A stretch of 58,872 nt of DNA from Bacillota bacterium. GTDB lineage: Bacteria; Bacillota; Clostridia; Lachnospirales; Lachnospiraceae. Positions 51,524-58,872 of this stretch are shown here, in pieces. The stretch is from contig JAEZNB010000001.1 in assembly GCA_023441965.1 (NCBI GenBank), positions 1 to 58,872 of the forward strand, written 5' to 3'. How positions within the stretch are numbered: position 1 is the first letter of the stretch; each line of letters starts with the position of its first letter. The translations under genes were made by a program, and so were the position numbers. Below the pieces are notes generated by a model. It saw nothing but the letters and a program-made list of their open reading frames with translations, searched no databases and had not been told where the DNA came from.

Positions 51524-53923
51524 ATGCCTGATAATATACAAACGACTCTGATTGAGGAGAAAGGTCCGCTTACGGATGCTTACCTTGAGAAGATGAACGC
51601 TTATTGGCGTGCAACGAACTATTTGGCAGCAGGACAGTTATATCTACTGGATAATCCTTTACTCAGAGAGCCGCTTACGATGGAGCATGTCAAGAAAAAA
51701 ATCGTAGGTCATTGGGGAACAGTTCCCGGACAGAATTTTGTGTATACGCACTTAAATCGTGTGATAAAAAAATATGACTTGGATATGATTTTAATCTCAG
51801 GTCCGGGGCATGGAGGTAACTTCTTTGTAGCAAATACTTATCTGGAAGGTACCTATAGTGAGATATATCCCAATATTAGCCGGGATGAGGAAGGAATGAA
51901 GAAGCTGTTCAAACAGTTTTCTTTCCCCGGTGGCATCTCCAGTCATGTGGCTCCTGAGACACCCGGTTCCATCAATGAAGGCGGTGAGCTTGGATATTCC
52001 ATCGCTCATGCCTTTGGTTCTGTCTTTGATAATCCGGAATTAATCACAGCTTGTATCGTCGGTGATGGTGAAGCAGAGACGGCTGCACTCGCAACCTCCT
52101 GGCAATCGAATAAGTTCTTAAATGCGGTTACGGATGGTGCGGTTCTTCCTATTCTGCATCTGAATGGGTATAAGATAAGCAATCCGACGATCTTCTCCCG
52201 TATGTCACATGAGGAGATCCGGAAATTCTTTGAGGGCTGCGGCTGGAAGCCGTATTTTGTAGAGGGCAGCGATCCGATGCCGATGCATAGATTGATGGCA
52301 GAGACCTTGGATACCGTCATCGAAGAGATTAAAGCGATACAGAAGCAGGCAAGAGATACCGGGGATTCCACAAGACCGATGTGGCCGATGATCGTCTTAA
52401 GTACTCCGAAGGGCTGGACCGGACCGAAGGTGGTTGATGGTAAACAGATTGAAGGCTCCTTCCGGGCACATCAGGTTCCCTTGTCAATGGAAGAGCCGGA
52501 GCATCTGGGATTATTAAAGGAATGGCTGGAAAGCTATCATCCCGAAGAATTATTTGATGAGAACTGCCGGTTAAAGCCGGAGCTGGAGGCATTAGCACCG
52601 ACCGGAGATTATCGGATCGGCTCCAATCCTCACGCGAACGGTGGTAAGCTATTAAGAGATCTTCGTCTTCCGGACTTTAAAGCCTATGGAATTGAGGTTC
52701 CGAGCCCCGGCGCGGTGGATGCACAGGATATGATGGAGCTCGGCGCATTTGTACGGGATATTTTTAAGCTGAATAAGGAAAGCAAGAATTTCCGTATCTT
52801 TGGACCGGATGAAACGATGTCGAATCGTCTGAATAAGGTGTTTGAAGTTACAAATAGAGATTGGAACTCCGGGATGTATGACAGTGATGAGTTCCTGGCC
52901 AGTGATGGTCGAGTCATGGATGCCATGCTAAGTGAGCATATGTGCGAGGGCTGGTTGGAAGGTTATCTATTAACCGGTCGTCATGGCTTCTTCGCAAGCT
53001 ATGAAGCCTTTATCAGAACCATCGATTCCATGGCTGCACAGCATGCGAAATGGCTGAAGGTTTGCAATGAGCTGCCCTGGAGACAGAAGATAGCCTCCTT
53101 GAACCTGATTCTTTCTTCGAATGTATGGCAACAGGATCATAACGGATTCACCCATCAGGACCCCGGCTTCCTTGATCATATCGCAAACAAGAAGGCGGAT
53201 GTAGTACGTCTGTACCTACCGCCGGATACCAATTGCTTATTATCTACCTTTGATCATTGTATCAGAAGTAAGAATTATTTGAATGTTATGGTGACCTCGA
53301 AGCATCCCCGTCCGCAGTGGCTGACCATGGAACAGGCGGTCAAGCATTGTACTCAGGGGATCGGCATCTGGGACTGGGCAAGCAACGATCAGGGTAAGGA
53401 GCCGGATGTTGTATTGGCCTGCTGTGGTGATACACCGACACTGGAGGTATTGGCAGCGATTACGATTTTAAGGGATAATCTGCCTGAGATAAGAATACGG
53501 GTGATCAATGTTGTGGACCTGATGAAGCTGCAGCCACACAGTCAGCATCCCCATGGACTTACCGATGCAGAATATGATGCATTGTTTACACAGGATAAGC
53601 CGATCATCTTTGCCTTCCATGGTTATCCGACGCTGATCCATGAATTAACCTATCATAGAAATAATCGAAATCTACATGTCTGTGGCTACCGCGAGGAGGG
53701 TACGATTACAACACCGTTCGATATGCGTGTGCAGAACCAGATTGACCGTTTCAACCTGGTGAAGAAAGTTATTATGCGTCTGCCGCAGCTCGGCAATCGA
53801 GGTGCCTATCTGATCCAACAGATGAATGATAAGCTGGTGGAACACAAGCAATACATTCATGAGCATGGACAGGAGCTGCCGGAGGTCAGAGCTTGGAAGT
53901 GGCATCTGCCGAAGGAGAAGTAA
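51524..53923 (+). CDS. xfp: Xylulose-5-phosphate/fructose-6-phosphate phosphoketolase
   Basis: 799 aa, family-typical. A thiamine-diphosphate enzyme that splits xylulose 5-phosphate (or fructose 6-phosphate) with phosphate into acetyl phosphate and glyceraldehyde 3-phosphate (or erythrose 4-phosphate). Signatures include ISGPGHGG (about 88-95), the TPP motif GDGEAETAALATSWQSNKF with the later Asn in LHLNGYKISNP, and a C-terminal GYREEGTITTPFDM block. AAAGGAGG fits ATG 51524 better than ATG 51518. The gene stands alone, bracketed by repeat copies 1 and 2. It suits pentose use by a plant degrader. Confidence 0.97.
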   Translation: MPDNIQTTLIEEKGPLTDAYLEKMNAYWRATNYLAAGQLYLLDNPLLREPLTMEHVKKKIVGHWGTVPGQNFVYTHLNRVIKKYDLDMILISGPGHGGNFFVANTYLEGTYSEIYPNISRDEEGMKKLFKQFSFPGGISSHVAPETPGSINEGGELGYSIAHAFGSVFDNPELITACIVGDGEAETAALATSWQSNKFLNAVTDGAVLPILHLNGYKISNPTIFSRMSHEEIRKFFEGCGWKPYFVEGSDPMPMHRLMAETLDTVIEEIKAIQKQARDTGDSTRPMWPMIVLSTPKGWTGPKVVDGKQIEGSFRAHQVPLSMEEPEHLGLLKEWLESYHPEELFDENCRLKPELEALAPTGDYRIGSNPHANGGKLLRDLRLPDFKAYGIEVPSPGAVDAQDMMELGAFVRDIFKLNKESKNFRIFGPDETMSNRLNKVFEVTNRDWNSGMYDSDEFLASDGRVMDAMLSEHMCEGWLEGYLLTGRHGFFASYEAFIRTIDSMAAQHAKWLKVCNELPWRQKIASLNLILSSNVWQQDHNGFTHQDPGFLDHIANKKADVVRLYLPPDTNCLLSTFDHCIRSKNYLNVMVTSKHPRPQWLTMEQAVKHCTQGIGIWDWASNDQGKEPDVVLACCGDTPTLEVLAAITILRDNLPEIRIRVINVVDLMKLQPHSQHPHGLTDAEYDALFTQDKPIIFAFHGYPTLIHELTYHRNNRNLHVCGYREEGTITTPFDMRVQNQIDRFNLVKKVIMRLPQLGNRGAYLIQQMNDKLVEHKQYIHEHGQELPEVRAWKWHLPKEK

Positions 53924-53940
53924 AGTAGCGAAGGGTTCGT

Positions 53941-54033
53941 GTGATAGGGGACGGTGACAAAGGAGGTGACAAGGGGACGGAGATACTGTCACACCCACGG
54001 TGGGTGTGACAGTATCTCCGTCCCCTTGTCACC
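53941..54033. repeat. Perfect 69-nt palindrome of the GTGACAAGGGGACG family (copy 2)
   Basis: Left arm 53965-53998 and right arm 54000-54033 are exact reverse complements (34 bp) around a single central base at 53999. Two degraded units (GTGATAGGGGACG at 53941 and GTGACAAAGGAG following) precede it. It lies 41 bp after the phosphoketolase stop codon. No T run follows, so it is not a standard terminator. Confidence 0.95.
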
Positions 54034-54043
54034 TGAACAAATG

Positions 54044-54072
54044 TTTGCATTATGGGAAATTTGTGTTATAAT
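54044..54072 (+). promoter_or_regulatory. Sigma-A promoter of the uncharacterised gene
   Basis: TTTGCA (54044-54049), 17-bp spacer, TATAAT (54067-54072); alternatively TTGCAT with a spacer of 16. It begins 11 bp after the palindrome. Confidence 0.5.
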
Positions 54073-54150
54073 AAGGTAAGAATTACCTTGCTTAGCATGA
54101 GCGGTTAGTGATAACAGGTGAGGTATAAGAATACGAAGGGGAGAAGTAGA

Positions 54151-55701
54151 ATGAAAGCGTTGGAGTTTGGAAAAGAGAATTGGTGTGTTAGCGATGAGGT
54201 ATCGGGAAGATGGATCACGAAATGTAAGCTGCCGGATTTCAAAGGAGAGGAAAGAGAAGGCTGGCATCTAAGGGGAAGAGGTTGGAGATGGCTGATTCTC
54301 CATAGGGATTTCACCGGTTTGGAAGATGATGAGTATATCCTTTCCTTTTGGGGCAAGTTTGATTATTATTCCGGATACGGCACGAGATGCTTTCTGGGTG
54401 TTTATGAAAGCTTGGAGGACCGTGTCATTTATGAGATCAATCCCAATAGCCCCTATGCGGTAGCAAGCGCCGGTGGTTGGTATCTATACAGATTTCCCAT
54501 CAAGCTGGCGCATGGCAATAACCTAAGGTTGGAGCTGGTTTCCTTTGAAGCAAACATTGCGATACTTGAGGCAAATCCCACAGATGAGAAGGATCCGCTG
54601 GTGGTTATGCTGCAGGAAGGGGAAAAGGGCAAGTCCTATTATGTGAATAATGAGCTGCCCTATCGTGAATTCACCTATCTGGAGCAGCGAATGGTGAAGT
54701 ATCATTCGGATTTACTGGCTCCCTATTACCCTACGAAGGAGATAGCAGAAGCTGGTCAGACAGAGTATTATGAGTTTGTTAAGGGCTTGTACCATAAGCT
54801 ATTTACAAGGCCGGAGGAGTTTTTCTCCAAGCTGAATACGGATGATGCTTACCCGAACAGGTTCAATTTAGGCTCCTATGGAAAACCGGAGCTGAAACGC
54901 AATATGAAAAAGATCCGTGATAAAATCGATGAGCTGTTTCTGTTGCTGAATACCCTTGGAGCAACAGGAGAAGCAACCGAGGATGGACTTCTGATTAGAT
55001 CCGACATAAGTAAAAAGCAAAGGGCTATGCTGGACTATATGGACCTGGATATTACAGATGGGATCTTAAAGCATAGGACTTATCCCAAGCTCCATCAGGC
55101 AGTGAAGTATCTTGCAGGAAAAGAGAACTCCTTATGGCTCATGCAATTTTGCTGGTTTGACTCTGGTTATCCATACCTTGAGAAAGTACATGAGAAATTT
55201 TATGACAGAGAGCAATATCAGAGACTGATTGATTGGCTCTATGAGAAGGGTTACCGGAGCAGTAACAGCTTTGGAGCTACCTTAAGCTTAGATTTTACGA
55301 AAGGAATAAGCCAGAAGGAAATGCCGGTTGGGTATGCGCTTCATGGAGATAAATATCACTATGGCTTTACCTTTGAATATCGTCCGGAATCAAGAGAGAT
55401 GCAGCATTGCGAGCTCCGTATTATTCAATTTGCCGAGATGTTAAAGCGCCTGGATGAATTATCAGAGAAGACGAAGAGGCTTATTCTGCTTCGGACGAAG
55501 ATTTGTGACGGTTGCAGGTATTGTGTTCAGACCGATAAGACAGGGAAGCGACCGCTGGCTGCGATTAAGCTTTCGGATGGAACAAGAAGATGTCCCTATT
55601 ATCCTGGCTTCAATTATGCTTATGAGTGGCTGAAGAAAGAGGATGTTGATGATATTCTGGCCTTTCTGACCGATCTGGAGCAGGTGATTACCAGGATTTA
55701 G
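54151..55701 (+). CDS. Uncharacterised protein with a C-terminal cysteine cluster
   Basis: 516 aa from ATG 54151, which follows AAGGGGAG. I do not recognise the family. The first ~170 residues look beta-rich with many aromatic residues and Gly (GWHLRGRGWRWLILHRDFTG, FWGKFDYYSGYGTRCFLGVY), somewhat like a carbohydrate-binding sandwich. The rest is mainly helical. A cluster near the end has Cys452, Cys455 and Cys458 (CDGCRYC) and Cys481 (CPYYPGF), a plausible metal site. No signal peptide or membrane helix. Codon use is like the neighbours. The gene stands alone between repeat copies 2 and 3. Confidence 0.85.
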   Translation: MKALEFGKENWCVSDEVSGRWITKCKLPDFKGEEREGWHLRGRGWRWLILHRDFTGLEDDEYILSFWGKFDYYSGYGTRCFLGVYESLEDRVIYEINPNSPYAVASAGGWYLYRFPIKLAHGNNLRLELVSFEANIAILEANPTDEKDPLVVMLQEGEKGKSYYVNNELPYREFTYLEQRMVKYHSDLLAPYYPTKEIAEAGQTEYYEFVKGLYHKLFTRPEEFFSKLNTDDAYPNRFNLGSYGKPELKRNMKKIRDKIDELFLLLNTLGATGEATEDGLLIRSDISKKQRAMLDYMDLDITDGILKHRTYPKLHQAVKYLAGKENSLWLMQFCWFDSGYPYLEKVHEKFYDREQYQRLIDWLYEKGYRSSNSFGATLSLDFTKGISQKEMPVGYALHGDKYHYGFTFEYRPESREMQHCELRIIQFAEMLKRLDELSEKTKRLILLRTKICDGCRYCVQTDKTGKRPLAAIKLSDGTRRCPYYPGFNYAYEWLKKEDVDDILAFLTDLEQVITRI

Positions 55702-56405
55702 GTTTTTACGATGCGAGGGATGTGACAAGGGGACGGTGACAAGGGGACGGAGAGATGCGTGACAAGGGGACGCGTGACAAGGGGACGGAGATACTGTCAC
55801 ACCCACCGTGGGTGTGACAGTATCTCCGTCCCCTTGTCACCGTCCCCTTGTCACCTGTCCCCTTGTCACCATAAGTGTATGCAAATGTATAATTAGTATT
55901 CTATAGGTTATATGGTATTACCAATTCTCTCAATTTATTTGTAAAATTACATAAAATGATGGAGAAATCATGGATGGATGTATTTTGCGTATGTATATAC
56001 ATGCATAATATATGTATAAATATAAAAATATTATGTATTTTTATGAAAAACTGCAACGAATAGTCCTTTACCCTCATGTTTATTTAGAAATGAATAAAAA
56101 TAATAAAAAGTAAACATAAATAATCTGACAATATATATTTATAGGTATTTATAAATAAGTAGTTAATCACATATGTATTTTTGCCAATTTGCATTAAATA
56201 GGGCATCGGTATTTGTGTATATTACCCATTAACAAAAATAAACATAAATGGTATTATATAGAGGATATTTATTAAATACTACTCTTTGTTACATAATTTT
56301 ACTAATATACACGATAAATACTACATATTAACTTTTTTATCCGGTAATTCTTTGCTGTATATTTTTACAGTGAAAAATTATAGATTAGGTAAAGGAGAGA
56401 GCAAA
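55702..56405. other. Gene-free stretch: repeat array, then AT-rich DNA
   Basis: 704 bp. The first part is the repeat array at 55722-55870. From 55871 to about 56390 the DNA is strongly AT-rich with many TATA-like motifs. I could not fix a single convincing promoter for the following secreted protein. AAAGGAGAG precedes its start. No RNA gene or riboswitch recognised. Confidence 0.6.
55722..55870. repeat. Seven-unit array with a perfect 67-nt palindrome (copy 3)
   Basis: Four direct units of GTGACAAGGGGACG start at 55722, 55736, 55759 and 55774. The last runs into a perfect palindrome: left arm 55774-55806, centre 55807, right arm 55808-55840 (33 bp each). Two further units on the opposite strand follow (55841-55854 and 55855-55870). 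The palindrome arms are identical to those of copy 2 over 33 bp. The central base is C here and G there, so the two are in opposite orientation. Confidence 0.95.
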
Positions 56406-58872
56406 ATGGTAAAGAAGAGCAGGAAGATACTGAGACGTATCCTTGTATGCTTGCTTGCGGTTGCATTGATTACTCCGACAGGATTAATCAGCACGAAGAC
56501 AGCATATGCCGATACCGTTACCTCGGTAAAACCCCCCGTACTGAGTAAGACCAGTTATCGTTATCTGCTTGTAGGCGAATCTTATGATTTCAACATTTTG
56601 AATAAGATCGCAGGATCAGCCTATAAGTGGACAAGCAGTGATGCAAAGATAGCTACGGTGAATCAGTCTGGCTTAGTAAAAGCAAAGAAAGCCGGAACTG
56701 CCACGATTAGCTGCGCCATCACAACTGGCAGTATGACATACCAGCTTGTTGCAACCGTTTACGTGAAGAATTCCGTAAATGTCCCTGCAAAGAAGATCAG
56801 TATTGTCAACAAGGTACAGTCACTTTTCATCGGTGATGAATACAACCTGAACAAATCCTTTGAACCGATCAGTTCTAAAGATTTTGTAAACTGGACATCC
56901 AGCAATACGAATGTTGCTACAGTTGACAAAAACGGAATTGTGAAAGGTTTAGCGGAAGGCACGGTGAAAATCACCGCGACCACCTCAACAGGAGCATCCG
57001 ATAGTGTTACTATCAAGGTTTCTGCTGCAACAACAGTAAGTGATCAGAGCTCCTTAGAGAAAGCCTTAAAGTCTGCGCTTGCAACTTCCATCGAGATCAA
57101 GACTGACAAGGAAATGGAATTTAATATTCCTGAAGGCAATTATTCCGATAAGAGCCTGTTTGTTAACGCGCCGAATGCTACTGTTAACAACCATGGTGTA
57201 TTTAAGGAAATCGTTATCAAGGCCCTCAAGGGTGATAGCTGGCATGAATATGCCCAAGGAAATTCCATTGTCGTTGAGGCTGGAACTACCAGAATAGTGA
57301 TTGAAGAAAGTGCAGCTGCATCCGTTCATGTCACTAAGTCAGGCTCTGATGTTATATTTGATATCAAGGGCGATGTAGACATTTTTGTGGAGGCTTCCGG
57401 TAATATCATCATTCGTGGAGCCAGCGGCACAGTACCGAATGTAAATGTATTGAGCGACAATGCCACCATTAAGACAGATCTGGCATTAAATATCAACGCC
57501 AGCCAGAAGGCAAGACTCATCCTAAATACGTCTGAAGCTTCCAAGACGAAGGTGAAGGCAGACTCTGATGATGCTACACCTGAAGTTCAGGGTAACGGCT
57601 TCATTACCTTAGAAGTTGATGGAAAGACGAAGGTACTTACTCCTCCTTCCTCAACTCCATCAGGTTCGAGCGGAAGCTCAGATACCTCAACTCCCGGCAG
57701 CGGTACAACACCGAGAATACCTGACAAGGTAACAGCTAAATTTGGTTCCCCTGTCATCGATGGTGAAATGGACAGCATCTGGTATAACGCTGATGTAGTT
57801 ATTCCCAAGGTTTCCGGCAGTACAACAGAGGTAACGGCAACTTATCGTATGCTTTGGGATGATAATGCCCTGTACATCCTTGCCGATATCAAGGACCAAA
57901 CACTGGATAAGTCAAGCACCAACGCATATGAACAGGATTCCATGGAGCTCTTCCTAGATGAGCTGTATGATAAGGGTACCGCATATAAAGCAGATGATCT
58001 GCATTACAGAGTGAACTATGACAACATGCGTTCAACAGATGCCGGAGATAAGACCCGATTCTATTCCCAGACGAAGCTCACCTCTGATGGTTATCTCGTC
58101 GAGGCTTGCATCACTTGGGATAAGGTAACCCCGGCAAATAATACAGAGCTTGGCTTTGATCTTCAGATCAACGAGGCACAGAGCGGCAGACGCCTGACAA
58201 CCGTTACCATCTTTGATACTACAGGTAACGCTTATCAGAATCCCAGTCTGTTCGGTAAACTCGTTCTGTTAGGAAAGAGGACGAGTTCTGTAACGGGAAC
58301 GAATCCTTATAATTTATTATCCTATATTGACACCATAAAAGAGATCTATCTGGATGCCTATATTAATAAGGACATCATAGAGGAACCTCTTGCAGAAGCA
58401 ACAAGCATAGCACTTGACCCGACCTCAACACAGGCAGAGGTTAACAGTGCATTTGCAGCATTAAAGGCAGCAGTAGATGCACTTGATGATGGAAGCGGAT
58501 ATACCAAGCCCAGTGCATTACCGGAAGTGGCTGACCTTCCGAATATATTCACCATGAGAGACGGCACTCAGGTAACCACCCTGGAGCAGTGGAATCTTCG
58601 TAAGGAAGAGATTTCCGATATGTACCAGTACTATATGTACGGTATCTATCCTGATAGCTCAACTGAGAACGTAACCTTCGAAGACATTCCTCCTCATGTG
58701 GAATATGTATTCGATTGGGCAACCTGGACTATGAAGGAAGTAATCGTACCAGGACCGAACCAGAAGCAGGTGAGAATCAATATTGAGAAGGGCGGAAAGA
58801 CAGCATCCTTTAATGCAACCTTTACCTTCCCGAGCACCACTGTAGGTGAGGAAGTAACCATTACACCTCCGA
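56406..58872 (+). CDS. Large secreted multidomain protein, Big2 + CBM9-like + CE15-like (5' part only)
   Basis: 822 codons read to the window edge without a stop. Signal peptide 1-35 ending AYA. Two Big2-type Ig domains follow (about 45-120 with WTSSDAKIATVNQSGLVKAK, and about 125-205 with WTSSNTNVATVDKNGIVKGL). A region with many short beta strands covers about 205-400. A Ser/Thr/Gly/Pro linker (about 418-440) leads to a CBM9-like domain (about 440-620: SPVIDGEMDSIWYNAD). A helical FIVAR-like segment follows, then from about 705 a start typical of CE15 glucuronoyl esterases (FTMRDGTQVTTLEQWNLRKE, YYMYGIYPD). It probably attacks lignin-glucuronoxylan ester links at the cell surface. The catalytic Ser region lies beyond the window. 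Confidence 0.8.
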   Translation, partial: MVKKSRKILRRILVCLLAVALITPTGLISTKTAYADTVTSVKPPVLSKTSYRYLLVGESYDFNILNKIAGSAYKWTSSDAKIATVNQSGLVKAKKAGTATISCAITTGSMTYQLVATVYVKNSVNVPAKKISIVNKVQSLFIGDEYNLNKSFEPISSKDFVNWTSSNTNVATVDKNGIVKGLAEGTVKITATTSTGASDSVTIKVSAATTVSDQSSLEKALKSALATSIEIKTDKEMEFNIPEGNYSDKSLFVNAPNATVNNHGVFKEIVIKALKGDSWHEYAQGNSIVVEAGTTRIVIEESAAASVHVTKSGSDVIFDIKGDVDIFVEASGNIIIRGASGTVPNVNVLSDNATIKTDLALNINASQKARLILNTSEASKTKVKADSDDATPEVQGNGFITLEVDGKTKVLTPPSSTPSGSSGSSDTSTPGSGTTPRIPDKVTAKFGSPVIDGEMDSIWYNADVVIPKVSGSTTEVTATYRMLWDDNALYILADIKDQTLDKSSTNAYEQDSMELFLDELYDKGTAYKADDLHYRVNYDNMRSTDAGDKTRFYSQTKLTSDGYLVEACITWDKVTPANNTELGFDLQINEAQSGRRLTTVTIFDTTGNAYQNPSLFGKLVLLGKRTSSVTGTNPYNLLSYIDTIKEIYLDAYINKDIIEEPLAEATSIALDPTSTQAEVNSAFAALKAAVDALDDGSGYTKPSALPEVADLPNIFTMRDGTQVTTLEQWNLRKEEISDMYQYYMYGIYPDSSTENVTFEDIPPHVEYVFDWATWTMKEVIVPGPNQKQVRINIEKGGKTASFNATFTFPSTTVGEEVTITPP

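Overview
The window looks like a chromosomal segment of a motile, spore-forming, anaerobic, plant-polysaccharide-using Firmicute, most likely Lachnospiraceae (Lachnoclostridium/Anaerocolumna-like). The reasons are AGGAGG-type ribosome sites and sigma-A promoters throughout, CodY, NrdR, a YlmC/YmxH-type sporulation protein, a clostridial flavo-diiron protein, phosphoketolase, a GH3 beta-glucosidase and a CBM9/CE15-type surface protein. The assignment rests on gene content only. No rRNA, tRNA, CRISPR array or transposase gene was seen.

Layout. 1-3.8 kb: the 5' end of a lipoprotein gene (minus strand), then an AraC regulator and a GH3 beta-glucosidase in one operon. 4.0-6.2 kb (minus strand): nrdR, a YlmC/YmxH-like gene and a flavo-diiron protein. 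6.4-12.7 kb: comM-like ATPase, dprA, topA, codY. 13.0-45.0 kb: one nearly uninterrupted fla/che operon in the order flgB-flgC-fliE-fliF-fliG-fliH-[hairpin array]-fliI-fliJ-motE-like-fliK-flgD-flagellar operon protein-flgE-flbD-motA-motB-fliL-fliM-fliY-cheY-fliO-fliP-fliQ-fliR-flhB-flhA-flhF-flhG-PilZ-cheB-cheA-cheW-cheC-cheD-small membrane protein-sigD. It continues with a FapA/DUF342 gene, a 101-aa orphan, a SwrB-like membrane protein, an MltG-like protein and a cysteine hydrolase. 49.2-51.3 kb: rpsB and tsf. 51.4-55.9 kb: a phosphoketolase gene and an uncharacterised gene, each bracketed by copies of a GTGACAAGGGGACG repeat family. 56.4 kb to the end: the first 822 codons of a very large secreted protein with Big2, CBM9-like and CE15-like parts.

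The genes encode most of the basal body, type III export gate, C-ring, hook, stator, chemotaxis core and flagellar sigma factor; flagellin, filament caps and FlgM are not in the window. The order dprA-topA-codY-flgB...sigD-swrB-rpsB-tsf is, from memory, essentially that of Bacillus subtilis. A CodY-box-like site inside the flgB promoter spacer suggests that nutritional control is kept.

The most unusual structure is a 227-bp array of seven regularly spaced (31-33 bp) hairpins between fliH and fliI. It is built from two stem types that differ by a swapped G-C pair. Also notable are the near-perfect 67-69-nt palindromes around the phosphoketolase gene, a 14-bp inverted repeat over the YlmC-like start codon, and terminator-like hairpins inside the flagellar operon next to flgE and the SwrB-like gene.
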